Assembly: GCA_016720395.1 (NCBI GenBank) | Contig: JADKKR010000017.1 | Coordinates: forward strand, 1 to 30,499 | Origin: Geobacteraceae bacterium | Lineage (GTDB): Bacteria; Desulfobacterota; Desulfuromonadia; Geobacterales; Pseudopelobacteraceae | DNA length: 30,499 nt | Direction: 5' to 3' | The notes under the pieces: model-generated | What the model was told of the DNA's origin: nothing | What the model saw: only the letters and a program-made list of their open reading frames with translations | Database searches by the model: none | Made by a program: the position numbers and the translations under genes | Shown: positions 23,240 through 30,499 of the stretch, piece after piece | How the letters are laid out: each line of letters opens with the position of its first letter | Numbering within the stretch: the stretch's first letter is position 1

Positions 23240-24847
23240 CTACCGGGACATCAGATCCAGCTGATAACGGCTTTTCAGGACATGCAGCAGCGTTTCACAG
23301 CCCCGAAACGCCGAACGGAGCTGGTCCCTGACCGTGTCGGACAAGACCAGCGGATCCACATAATTGCCCGGTTCCTTCCCCGATGTAATCGCAATCAGCT
23401 GTTTTTCCAGCCGCATCTTGATCAAAAACGTGAACGCATCGCGAATGACCTCAAGGTCATGATCCGACACGATATGCAGGTGGTTCAGCCGCTCCAGCTT
23501 GGACCAGGTCGTACCGCCCATGAATCCCGCCTCCAGCGCCAGCAGGCTGACACCCCTGGTCAGGGCAAACAGACCGCCTTTCTTCAGGTCGAGTTTTCCG
23601 CGCTGTTCCCCGCGTTTTTCAACCTGCAGCCGACCGAACATGCCCATGGGCGGCTTGAAGCGCACGATATTGCGGGCCATGCCCGGAAAGAAAATAGAGT
23701 GCTTGCGGGCACACTCGCAGATGTGATCGCGCAGTTCGACTTCGAACGACTTTTCCCCATGCAGTACCCGCAGGTCCTGAAAAACACCGAAAAAGACCGT
23801 CTCATCCGGCCCGGCCATGCTTATCCAGCGTTCGGTAAGATCTTTCCATTCCGACAGGCTGTGGCACCATTCCGGGTTGCTGGCCATCATGTTGCCGGGA
23901 CAGAGCGGAACACCGACGCTCTCCAGGGCGGAGACGATCTGTTCGGCAAAGCGCCGAACCTCGACCAGCTTTTCGGGCGACAGGTCATCCCGATAGACGA
24001 TGGCGTTATCCTGGTCGGTGCGCAGGGTCTGCTCTTCGCGCCCCTCACTCCCCAGCGCGAGAAAAGCAGCCCCCTCGGGAAGACGTACGTCATGGTTGCG
24101 ATCGAGGATAAAGATCAGTCGTTGGGTAAAGGCGTCATTGAAGTGGGCGATAAGCTGGATGAGGGTCTGGGCGTCGGCACTGGTTTTGACGGCATACTGC
24201 AGCATACCGGTCATTTTTTTACCGATCAGGCGCAACTGATCGATTGTGGCGGCGGTTTCGATCTCCTGGACAAGGTACAGGGGGCTGCGGGTCTGGATGC
24301 GGAGCAGGTCCGTATCGGTCAGGACCCCCGAGAGACTTCCAAACTCGTCAATGACCACCAGACGGTGAATGTTATTCTTGGCCATCAGGAAGATGGCCTT
24401 GAAGAGATAGTCGCTGTTGCGGACGGTGATCAAGCCGGTCTTCATGACATCACGCACCTTCAGGTTCGGGATGTCGGTGACCGCATCGGCGATCAGGTTG
24501 CGAAGATCGCGCAGGGACACGATACCGGCAGGCTTCTGGTCTTCAACCGCGACGATGCCGGAGATGTTGTCCGTCTTCATCAGACGTGCCATTTCAATCA
24601 GTCCCAGGTCGGGAGAACAGGTGATAACCGGACGATGGCAGATGCTGTCGACGGTGATAAAAAAGAAACTGTCCTCGCTGATAACCGGCATGGCCCCCCC
24701 CTGGTGGCAGCATAGTCTGGCGCAGCATTCTTCCGTATTTACGACGTGATTGCAACATTTTTCCGGGGGTGGCCCATCGCAGCAGCCCGCTGCGCAGGGA
24801 TCAAAATAAACACGCGTTGAACAACAGTATGATCCATCGTAAAACAT
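23240..24847 (-). CDS. CBS-domain and DUF294 nucleotidyltransferase-like protein
   Basis: Up to 535 residues. A pair of CBS domains spans about 60-195 (HRPVITCSPDLGLIEMARLM, GIVSLRDLRNLI, VRDVMKTGLITV, HRLVVIDEFGSLSGVLTDTDLLR). A DUF294 nucleotidyltransferase-like domain follows with GSEGREEQTLRTDQDNA at 266-282, then a DUF294 C-terminal helical domain (about 390-530). Proteins of this type are commonly found next to DUF4212/VC_2705 sodium symporters and are thought to be nucleotide-sensing regulators. That symporter lies 1.3 kb away on the other strand. The start is uncertain. From 24847 the protein gains a 52-residue Cys-rich leader (11 Cys, five CC pairs) but has no ribosome site; the Met at 24691 (residue 53) has a G-rich site just upstream. 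I give the longest form. Confidence 0.8.
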   Translation of the reverse strand: MFYDGSYCCSTRVYFDPCAAGCCDGPPPEKCCNHVVNTEECCARLCCHQGGAMPVISEDSFFFITVDSICHRPVITCSPDLGLIEMARLMKTDNISGIVAVEDQKPAGIVSLRDLRNLIADAVTDIPNLKVRDVMKTGLITVRNSDYLFKAIFLMAKNNIHRLVVIDEFGSLSGVLTDTDLLRIQTRSPLYLVQEIETAATIDQLRLIGKKMTGMLQYAVKTSADAQTLIQLIAHFNDAFTQRLIFILDRNHDVRLPEGAAFLALGSEGREEQTLRTDQDNAIVYRDDLSPEKLVEVRRFAEQIVSALESVGVPLCPGNMMASNPEWCHSLSEWKDLTERWISMAGPDETVFFGVFQDLRVLHGEKSFEVELRDHICECARKHSIFFPGMARNIVRFKPPMGMFGRLQVEKRGEQRGKLDLKKGGLFALTRGVSLLALEAGFMGGTTWSKLERLNHLHIVSDHDLEVIRDAFTFLIKMRLEKQLIAITSGKEPGNYVDPLVLSDTVRDQLRSAFRGCETLLHVLKSRYQLDLMSR

Positions 24848-25198
24848 TAAAAATATGTATCCGTTTTTTCCTAACGAAACGTGAATATTTCTGAATAAAA
24901 TAAAACAAGAATTTGATCATTTACCAAACCGCTCTTCACACACAACATATCGTTTTTTATGTTATTTTTTTTACAGGCTCTTCATATTTTTCGATTATTA
25001 AAAAACTTCTTGACTAAAATATAATATTGTTACATAAACAACCAAAATAGCATTCTGTTATAGCCGTCGGATCATCCGGATCGAGAATTTAAAAACAACC
25101 GGTGTGACGGCTGGCTGCATAGTAGATAGGCGTAGCGATCAAAAATATTGCCGATGTGCTTGAACATGAAAGTTATTTCTACGATCGGAGTATGAATC
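24848..25198. other. AT-rich divergent control region
   Basis: About 350 bases without a gene between the minus-strand CBS/DUF294 gene and the plus-strand IclR gene. It is much richer in A/T than its surroundings, with A and T runs near 24960-24972 and 25000-25006. One candidate plus-strand promoter is TTGACT (25010-25015), 17 bases, CATAAA (25033-25038). A matching minus-strand promoter is less clear. An IclR-type operator would be expected here, but I cannot point to a convincing palindrome. Confidence 0.6.
25010..25038 (+). promoter_or_regulatory. Candidate promoter of the IclR gene
   Basis: TTGACT and CATAAA with a 17-base spacer in the AT-rich region upstream of the IclR gene. The match is five of six and four of six to the sigma-70 boxes. 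The 5' leader would be about 150 bases. Confidence 0.4.
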
Positions 25199-25963
25199 AT
25201 GAGAGAGAAAGGTCTTTATTCGGTAGTTTCCGTTGTCAAGGCCATCGATCTGCTTGAGACCCTTGCACAGGACGGCGCCCGTCCTACGGTCCCGATCCTT
25301 GCCAAAAAACTGGAGATAAGCCCCAACAAAGCCTTTCGCCTGCTGGCAACCCTGGAGGACAAGGGCCTTGTTGAAAAGAACGAAGAATCCGGAACGTATC
25401 ATCTTGGCCTGCACGCCTTTGAAATGGCTCAGCACATCCTGAAGAGCGACAACCTGATCAGGCTGGCCCATCCGGTTCTGGTCGATCTGGCCCGCAAGCT
25501 GGATGAGGCGGTCTATATTACGGTCATGAACAACGACGAGGTGCTGTTCCTCGATATGGTCGATTCCTTCCAGCAGATCAAGGCGGTCGACCTCACGGGA
25601 CGCCGTTTCCCCTTCTTTACCAATGCTGCCGGAAAGGTCATCAAATCGGTCTGTTCGATAGATCTCTTTGGTCGCGGCTCCAAAAAATCCGGCATCCCGG
25701 ACCCCGAGAAACTCGAGGTGGAACTGGACGAGATCCGTCGCAAGGGCGTGGCGGTCGACTTCAACGGACTGGGCGAAGGCATCTGCGCTGTTGCTGTCGT
25801 GGTTCGGGATTACGCCGGCAAGGTGGTCGGGGCCCTGACGATGCTGGCCCCCTCCTTCCGCATGCAGCAGCAGGACCGGCTGGATAACGTGGTGATCCCC
25901 TGCATGTTGGAAGGAGCAGAGGAGCTTTCGATGAAGTTCGGATATTCACGCGCCTACGCTTAG
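25199..25963 (+). CDS. IclR-family transcriptional regulator
   Basis: A 254-residue regulator. The N-terminal winged helix-turn-helix (about 5-65) includes SVVKAIDLLETLAQ, VPILAKKLEISPNKAFRLLATLEDKGLVEK and TYHLGLHAFEMAQ. The C-terminal effector domain (about 80-250) includes DEAVYITVMNNDEVLFLD, the FFTNAAGKVIKS block and GICAVAVVVRDYAGKVVGALTMLAP. CGGAG lies eight bases before the ATG. IclR proteins sense small organic molecules and usually control neighbouring uptake or catabolic genes. Here the likely targets are the DUF4212/SSS symporter genes downstream and possibly the divergent CBS/DUF294 gene. Confidence 0.92.
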   Translation: MREKGLYSVVSVVKAIDLLETLAQDGARPTVPILAKKLEISPNKAFRLLATLEDKGLVEKNEESGTYHLGLHAFEMAQHILKSDNLIRLAHPVLVDLARKLDEAVYITVMNNDEVLFLDMVDSFQQIKAVDLTGRRFPFFTNAAGKVIKSVCSIDLFGRGSKKSGIPDPEKLEVELDEIRRKGVAVDFNGLGEGICAVAVVVRDYAGKVVGALTMLAPSFRMQQQDRLDNVVIPCMLEGAEELSMKFGYSRAYA

Positions 25964-26089
25964 GCTGTTCTTTGGCTATTTGATCATTGCAGTCACTGTT
26001 TTCAATGAGGCGAAGTCAATAATTTACTACTAACCGCCCGCAGGGTTGGGCAGGGGATGGTGGCAGCCCCCCACACGGAAAGGAGGATA

Positions 26090-26131
26090 ATGCCGGAACA
26101 ACTCTCGCAGGAAACAGCTTACGTTAGATAA
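26090..26131 (+). other. Possible 13-codon leader peptide before the symporter genes
   Basis: AAAGGAGG (about 26079-26086) is followed after three bases by ATG and a 13-residue frame, MPEQLSQETAYVR, ending in TAA. It ends 24 bases before the DUF4212 start. The strong ribosome site suggests translation, but the frame is very short and the spacing tight, so it may be chance. Confidence 0.3.
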
Positions 26132-26155
26132 CACCACACACGAGGAGGTTACGTT

Positions 26156-26422
26156 ATGTCAGTTCATGCAACAAAAGAATTACAGGCCTATTGGAAAGAG
26201 AACCTGGTCATCATCGTGGTTCACCTTGCCATCTGGTTTTTTGTCTCGTTCTTCTGCGGCATCATGGTCGTCGACCAGCTGGATGCCTACATGATCGGCG
26301 GCTTTCCGCTCGGTTTCTGGTTCGCCAACCAGGGCTCGATGATTACGTTCGTCATCCTGATCTGGACCTATGTCTGGATGATGAACCGACTGGACATCAA
26401 GTATGATGTCCATGAGGGGTAG
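26156..26422 (+). CDS. DUF4212 sodium:solute symporter small subunit
   Basis: An 88-residue protein with two membrane helices (about 18-40 and 57-76). It shows the family patterns LQAYWKENLVIIVVHLAIWF, GGFPLGFWFANQGSMITFVILIWTYVWMMNRLD and a short acidic C-terminus (YDVHEG). In this family the small subunit is encoded directly before a VC_2705-type sodium symporter, as here (60-base gap). GAGGAGG precedes the ATG by seven bases. It is presumed to form a complex with the large subunit. Confidence 0.93.
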   Translation: MSVHATKELQAYWKENLVIIVVHLAIWFFVSFFCGIMVVDQLDAYMIGGFPLGFWFANQGSMITFVILIWTYVWMMNRLDIKYDVHEG

Positions 26423-26482
26423 GAAACCTGTGCAATCCGCAGAAACTCAATCATATTTATCAAAATCACGAGGTGACAATCT

Positions 26483-28234
26483 ATGAGCATTCTTACCTGG
26501 ACCTGGATTCTTACGGGCCTGAGTTTTGCCCTGTACATCTACATCGCCTATGCTACCCGGGCAAAATCAACCGGCGACTTCTACGCCGCCGAGCAGTCGG
26601 TACCGGCCTACATGAACGGCATGGCCACCGGCGCCGACTGGATGTCGGCCGCCTCCTTCATCTCCATGGCCGGCCTGATCTCGTTCATGGGACGTGACGG
26701 CTCCTTCTACCTGATGGGCTGGACCGGAGGCTACGTTCTCCTGGCCATGCTGTTCGGACCGTACCTGCGCAAATACGGCAAGTTCACCATCCCGCAGTTC
26801 ATGGCCGACCGCTACTACTCACAGACGATCCGACTGGTCTCGCTGGTATGTGCAATTTTCGTATCGTTCACCTACGTGGCCGGTCAGATGCGCGGCGTCG
26901 GCGTGGTCTTCTCGCGCTTCATGGGTGTTTCGATCAACATGGGCGTAATCATCGGCATGGCGCTGGTCTTTTTCTACGCCACCCTCGGCGGCATGAAAGG
27001 CATCACCTACACCCAGGTGGCCCAGTACGTTGTTCTGATTTGTGCTTATCTGGTTCCGGCGGTTTTCATCTCCCTGCAGTTGACCGGCAACCCGATCCCG
27101 CAGCTCGGCTTCGGTTCGGCTATTACAGCCGAAGGCGCAGCACTGCTGAATGACCCCGGCACCCAGGGCAAATACCTGCTGGATGTTCTCAACGGCATCC
27201 AGAAGGATATCGGTTTTGCCGCCTACACCAGCGGCGCGCGACCACGCATCGACGTCTGGTTCATCACCATGTCGCTGATGATCGGCACCGCCGGTCTGCC
27301 GCACATCCTGATCCGTTTCTTCACCGTGCCCAAGATGCGTGACGCCCGCTCCTCAGCCGGTTACGCGCTGATCTGCATCGCCCTGCTCTACACCACCGCA
27401 CCGGCGATCGCCGTTTTCGCCCGCACCAACTTCATCAAGTCGATCCACAACGTTGAGTACGCCAAGGCACCCTCCTGGTTCAAAAACTGGGAAAAAACCA
27501 AGCTGGTCGGCTGGAAAGACAAGAACGGCGACGGCATCATGCAGATCGCCAAGGGCAAATGGGATGATCCAATCGAGAAAAGCAAGAACGAAGTCAAGAT
27601 CGACCAGGACATCATGGTTCTGGCCAACCCTGAAATCGCCAAACTGCCCAACTGGGTGGTCGGCCTGATCGGCGCCGGCGGTCTGGCGGCCGCGCTCTCC
27701 ACCGCGGCCGGTCTGCTGCTGGTTATCTCGGCCGCCATTTCGCACGACCTGATGAAGGGGATGCTGAAACCGGACATGGGTGAAAAAGAAGAGCTCTGGT
27801 GGGCCCGTGGCGCCGCCGGTGTGGCGGTCTGCATCGCCGGTCTCTTCGGCATCTATCCCCCCGGCTTCGTGGCCCAGGTTGTCGCCTTCGCCTTCGGTCT
27901 GGCGGCGGCCTCCTTCTTCCCCTGCATCCTGATGGGTATTTTCAACAAGAAGGCCAACAAGGAAGGCGCGATTGCCGGAATGATTGTCGGCATCGTCTTC
28001 GTAGCAGCCTACATCAGCTACTTCAAGTTCGTCAACCCGGCCTTCAACAATAAGGACCACTGGTGGTTCGGCATTTCACCGGAAGGTATCGGTACTGTTG
28101 GTGCCGCCCTGAACTTTATTGTCGCATACGTGGTCGGCAAGTTCACCCCCGAGCCTCCCCAGGAGATCCAGGACCTGGTCGGCAGCCTGCGCTACCCCGG
28201 CAAGCTGGTTGTTCCTCCTTCAGCAGGTCACTGA
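26483..28234 (+). CDS. Sodium:solute symporter, VC_2705 subfamily (acetate/organic acid type)
   Basis: A 583-residue SSS-family symporter with about 13 hydrophobic segments. Features are the N-terminal FYAAEQSVPAYMNGMATGADWMSAASFISMAG, FTIPQFMADRYYSQTIRL, TLGGMKGITYTQVAQYVVL, GTAGLPHILIRFFTVP, and GLAAALSTAAGLLLVISAAISHDL. A long hydrophilic insert (about 315-390) between helices is typical of this subfamily. It contains DKNGDGIMQ starting at Asp346, an EF-hand/dockerin-like calcium loop motif. The related ActP group imports acetate and other short acids with sodium. The exact substrate is inferred only from family and the IclR neighbour. GAGGTGA precedes the ATG and a strong terminator follows. 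Confidence 0.93.
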   Translation: MSILTWTWILTGLSFALYIYIAYATRAKSTGDFYAAEQSVPAYMNGMATGADWMSAASFISMAGLISFMGRDGSFYLMGWTGGYVLLAMLFGPYLRKYGKFTIPQFMADRYYSQTIRLVSLVCAIFVSFTYVAGQMRGVGVVFSRFMGVSINMGVIIGMALVFFYATLGGMKGITYTQVAQYVVLICAYLVPAVFISLQLTGNPIPQLGFGSAITAEGAALLNDPGTQGKYLLDVLNGIQKDIGFAAYTSGARPRIDVWFITMSLMIGTAGLPHILIRFFTVPKMRDARSSAGYALICIALLYTTAPAIAVFARTNFIKSIHNVEYAKAPSWFKNWEKTKLVGWKDKNGDGIMQIAKGKWDDPIEKSKNEVKIDQDIMVLANPEIAKLPNWVVGLIGAGGLAAALSTAAGLLLVISAAISHDLMKGMLKPDMGEKEELWWARGAAGVAVCIAGLFGIYPPGFVAQVVAFAFGLAAASFFPCILMGIFNKKANKEGAIAGMIVGIVFVAAYISYFKFVNPAFNNKDHWWFGISPEGIGTVGAALNFIVAYVVGKFTPEPPQEIQDLVGSLRYPGKLVVPPSAGH

Positions 28235-28248
28235 TCTGACTGCTGGTG

Positions 28249-28281
28249 CCCTCCCCCCAAGCGGGGGGAGGGTTTTTTTTT
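28249..28281 (+). terminator. Rho-independent terminator after the symporter gene
   Basis: CCCTCCCCCC and GGGGGGAGGG form a perfect 10-bp GC stem with an AAGC loop, followed by nine T residues. It begins 14 bases after the symporter stop and ends the transcript before the 182-residue protein gene. Confidence 0.93.
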
Positions 28282-28307
28282 AAAATCAGTTTTCGCCGGC
28301 CTGCTGC

Positions 28308-28322
28308 GGGGGGGGGGGGGGG
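28308..28322 (+). repeat. Run of 15 G residues upstream of a membrane protein gene
   Basis: An uninterrupted G15 tract lies 61 bases before the ATG at 28384, just downstream of the symporter terminator. Homopolymers of this length are prone to slippage and to sequencing error. It falls in a plausible promoter region, so length changes could affect expression. Confidence 0.85.
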
Positions 28323-28383
28323 TAAATGAAAATTTTGCTAAAAATCAGAAAACAATTTCTACCTTACTAAAGGGGTATATGGT

Positions 28384-28932
28384 ATGAATGCAGCAACCAC
28401 CGTACTGGAGAGCAAAGAAAACATGATCCTTAAAACGTTCCGCACTTTTAACGCCGGTATAATCAGGTTCATCATGGGCATCAGGTTCCGGGCCGTCGGC
28501 GCCACCTTGCTGGCTTCGTTTGCCGGCCTGAGCCTGACCACCAATATTATTCCGTCGGCCATATCAATGATGGGCCTGATGGACAGTTTTTCCGCCCGCT
28601 GGGAAATGGGCGGTTTTGCGGTCTACTCCATGATGGCCTGGGCTATGGGTGGCTGGGCGGTGCAGAAAACCGGTGACAAGAGAATGGGCGCAATTGTGCT
28701 TGGGTCTGTAGGATTGATAACCGGCCTGCTGTTTACCGGCATCGGCATCGGCACCGCAATCAATATCCTGCTGACCGGCGGCGGAGCGGCGCTGCTCTAC
28801 GGTGCCATCGGCGGCATGATCATCGGTGATGCCCTGAGAGATCCTCCCGCGGACCCGAACGATCCGTATGCAAAAATAGGCCGCATCGGCGACCTGGGAA
28901 TGTTCGACTACTTCAGGAAGAATGCTCAGTAA
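28384..28932 (+). CDS. Membrane protein of unknown function next to nhaD
   Basis: A 182-residue protein with three to four hydrophobic segments (about 38-62, 70-92, 103-124, 127-147) and Gly-rich packing (LLFTGIGIGTAINILLTGGGAALLYGAIGGMIIGDAL). A basic N-terminus (MILKTFRTFNAGIIRFIMGIRFRAVG) is followed, after the helices, by a polar tail with DPPADPNDPYAKIG. A GGGG site lies eight bases before the ATG. I do not recognise a family. It ends 36 bases before nhaD on the same strand, so the two are probably co-transcribed. A role with the antiporter is conjecture. Confidence 0.75.
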   Translation: MNAATTVLESKENMILKTFRTFNAGIIRFIMGIRFRAVGATLLASFAGLSLTTNIIPSAISMMGLMDSFSARWEMGGFAVYSMMAWAMGGWAVQKTGDKRMGAIVLGSVGLITGLLFTGIGIGTAINILLTGGGAALLYGAIGGMIIGDALRDPPADPNDPYAKIGRIGDLGMFDYFRKNAQ

Positions 28933-28968
28933 CAGCTTGTAAATTCTCACGATCCGGAGACTTCGCCC

Positions 28969-30258
28969 ATGCTTACCGCCATTGTCGTCATCTTTGTCAT
29001 CGCCTACGCCGCCATCGCCCTGGAGCACCCGCTTAAGGTCAACAAATCCGCATCGGCCCTGATCGGTGCCGGGCTGCTCTGGACGATCTACGCCATGTCC
29101 ACCGGCGATCATCACCTGGTGAGCGAGCAGTTGGGCGAATCTCTGATGGGCACGGCCCAGATCGTCTTCTTCCTGATGGGGGCCATGACCATCGTCGAGG
29201 TGGTCGATGCCCACAACGGCTTCGACGTGATCACCTCGCGCATCAAGACCACCAGCCTGACCACCCTGCTCTGGCTGATCGGCTTCGTGACCTTCTTCCT
29301 GAGCGCGGTGCTGGACAACCTGACCACCACCATCGTGATGATCTCGCTGATCAAAAAACTGCTGGACAGGCACGACGACCGCCTCTTCTTCGCCGGCATC
29401 ATCGTCATCGCCGCCAACGCCGGCGGCGCCTGGTCCCCGATCGGCGACGTGACCACCACCATGCTCTGGATCGGCGGCCAGATCACCACCCTGGCGATCA
29501 TGAAGGGCGTCTTCCTGGCTTCGATGGTCAACATGATCGTGCCGCTGGCCATCACCAGCTGGTTCCTGCGGGGCCAAAAGGTGATCAGCCCGGCAAAGGT
29601 CGAGGTGGAGTGCGGGGAACGCATCCCCACCACCCCCTTCGAGCAGAATCTGATGTTCTGCATGGGGCTGGGTATCCTGGTGGCAGTGCCGGTCTTCAAG
29701 ACCGTGACTCACCTGCCCCCCTTCATGGGCATCCTCTTCGGCCTGGGCATCCTCTGGCTGGTGGGAGAACTGCTGCACAGTAAAAAAGAGGACGAGGCCA
29801 AGGAGCATCTGACCCTGGTGCGGGCCCTCAAACAGATCGACATGAGCTCGATCGTCTTCTTCATCGGCATCCTGCTGGCGGTGGCCACCCTGGAGCATAC
29901 CCACATCCTGACCAACCTGGCCGGCTGGCTCAACAAGGTCGTCGGGCGCGAGGACGTGATCGTCACCATCATCGGCATGGTCAGCGCCATCGTGGACAAC
30001 GTGCCGCTGGTAGCGGCCTCCATGGGCATGTACAGTATGGCCCAGTATCCACCGGATGCCTTCCTGTGGGAGTTCATGGCCTACTGTGCCGGCACCGGCG
30101 GATCGATCCTGATCATCGGCTCGGCAGCCGGCGTGGCCGCCATGGGGCTGGAGAAGATCCATTTCTTCTGGTATGTCAAGCGCATCAGCGGCCTGGCCCT
30201 GGTGGGGTATTTCGGTGGAATCGCCGCCTATATCATCCAGTACAAGATGTTCCATTAA
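28969..30258 (+). CDS. nhaD: Na+/H+ antiporter, NhaD type
   Basis: A 429-residue polytopic protein of the ion transporter superfamily, with about 11-12 hydrophobic segments. Conserved NhaD motifs are LMGAMTIVEVVDAHNGFDVIT, FFLSAVLDNLTTTIVM, ANAGGAWSPIGDVTTTMLWIGGQITT, and near the end AIVDNVPLVAASMGMY with GSAAGVAAMG. It exports sodium in exchange for protons across the inner membrane. Placed after a sodium-driven symporter and downstream of a TRAP transporter, it would recycle the sodium they bring in. CGGAG lies nine bases before the ATG. Confidence 0.93.
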   Translation: MLTAIVVIFVIAYAAIALEHPLKVNKSASALIGAGLLWTIYAMSTGDHHLVSEQLGESLMGTAQIVFFLMGAMTIVEVVDAHNGFDVITSRIKTTSLTTLLWLIGFVTFFLSAVLDNLTTTIVMISLIKKLLDRHDDRLFFAGIIVIAANAGGAWSPIGDVTTTMLWIGGQITTLAIMKGVFLASMVNMIVPLAITSWFLRGQKVISPAKVEVECGERIPTTPFEQNLMFCMGLGILVAVPVFKTVTHLPPFMGILFGLGILWLVGELLHSKKEDEAKEHLTLVRALKQIDMSSIVFFIGILLAVATLEHTHILTNLAGWLNKVVGREDVIVTIIGMVSAIVDNVPLVAASMGMYSMAQYPPDAFLWEFMAYCAGTGGSILIIGSAAGVAAMGLEKIHFFWYVKRISGLALVGYFGGIAAYIIQYKMFH

Positions 30259-30307
30259 TCAAGAATTCTCAACCTTTGCCACTCCAAACGGTGGAGAGAA
30301 AGCACGT

Positions 30308-30499
30308 ATGACTTCCGGAAGTTTGAAAGCTGGGGGGTGGGTTGCAATGGCAAGCGCCTTTCTTACGTTACCAGTAGCGTATCTATCTTTCAGCCTTGAA
30401 GGTGGGACCAATTCGTATACTGAGGAAATTCAGACTTTTATCCAGGCCTTTGGCACCTTGATTTTCCTTACTATCTTTTTATATCTAAAGAAATTCCTT
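30308..30499 (+). CDS. Start of a membrane protein, partial at right edge
   Basis: An ATG at 30308 with GGAGAG about ten bases upstream opens a frame of 64 codons that reaches the window end without a stop. The translation has two hydrophobic segments (about 10-28 and 46-64: ASAFLTLPVAYLSFSL and FGTLIFLTIFLYL). It is too short to assign. The DNA is more A/T-rich than nhaD, which may hint at a different origin, though the sample is small. Confidence 0.55.
   Translation, partial: MTSGSLKAGGWVAMASAFLTLPVAYLSFSLEGGTNSYTEEIQTFIQAFGTLIFLTIFLYLKKFL

Noticed and set aside
23177..24715. A 512-codon open frame on the plus strand across the CBS/DUF294 gene
   Set aside because: No motif, no ribosome site, and the opposite strand encodes clear CBS and DUF294 motifs.
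25973..25999. A second sigma-54 promoter before the DUF4212 gene (TTGGC ... TTGCA)
   Set aside because: The distance between the GG and GC elements is 15 bases instead of the required 12.
28564..30255. A 563-codon open frame on the minus strand, rich in His, Asp and Gly
   Set aside because: It is the shadow of nhaD and the preceding membrane gene; such His/Asp/Gly-rich translations are typical of antisense reading of membrane-protein genes with high GC.

Overview
The window reads as chromosomal DNA of a Geobacter-like deltaproteobacterium (Geobacterales/Desulfuromonadia). This is inference from gene content: a sigma-54 two-component system, a DctPQM TRAP transporter, a DUF4212/VC_2705-type sodium:solute symporter with a DUF294/CBS protein and an IclR regulator, an HD-GYP protein, a UbiD-family decarboxylase and a NhaD antiporter. 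The DNA is GC-rich with AT-rich promoter regions. No rRNA, tRNA, CRISPR array, transposase or phage gene is visible.

Layout. (1) 1-2.4 kb, minus strand: a secreted protein built of Cys-containing FN3-like repeats (running off the left edge, one frameshift) and an M16 peptidase broken by about six small frameshifts. (2) 2.5-5.6 kb, plus: rfbC, an overlapping MFS transporter, and a DJ-1/PfpI domain fused to an HD-GYP domain. (3) 5.6-8.9 kb, minus: a zinc-uptake operon, zur-like regulator, znuA, znuC, znuB, with a strong promoter overlapped by an inverted repeat, and a repeat element between znuC and znuB. (4) 9.1-10.0 kb, minus: a compact DUF4160 / DUF2442-HTH / 59-residue-protein operon with toxin-antitoxin-like layout and a predicted leaderless start. 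(5) 10.1-11.9 kb, minus: a long UbiD-family decarboxylase. (6) 12.2-16.1 kb, plus: a membrane sensor kinase and an NtrC-type regulator with GAFTNA in place of GAFTGA. (7) 16.1-18.3 kb: tandem inverted-repeat elements around an MFS exporter gene. (8) 18.3-19.2 kb: a Methyltransf_32-like methyltransferase. (9) 19.2-22.6 kb, plus: dctP-dctQ-dctM behind a near-consensus sigma-54 promoter with two palindromic upstream sites. (10) 22.8-24.8 kb, minus: a small membrane protein and a CBS/DUF294 protein with a possible Cys-rich N-terminus. (11) 25.2-28.2 kb, plus: IclR regulator, DUF4212 small subunit, sodium:solute symporter, strong terminator. (12) 28.4-30.5 kb, plus: a membrane protein of unknown function, nhaD, and the start of another membrane protein.

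How the genes fit together. From about 12 kb on, the region looks like an organic-acid and sodium economy locus. The kinase/NtrC pair resembles DctB/DctD and may drive the sigma-54 promoter of the TRAP operon. TRAP and SSS transporters both import solutes with sodium, and NhaD expels sodium. The main leads for something undescribed are the DJ-1/HD-GYP fusion, the DUF4160/DUF2442/small-protein operon, the GAFTNA regulator with its candidate target promoter, and the Cys-rich extension of the DUF294 protein. All functional calls rest on motif recognition by eye; no database search was run.
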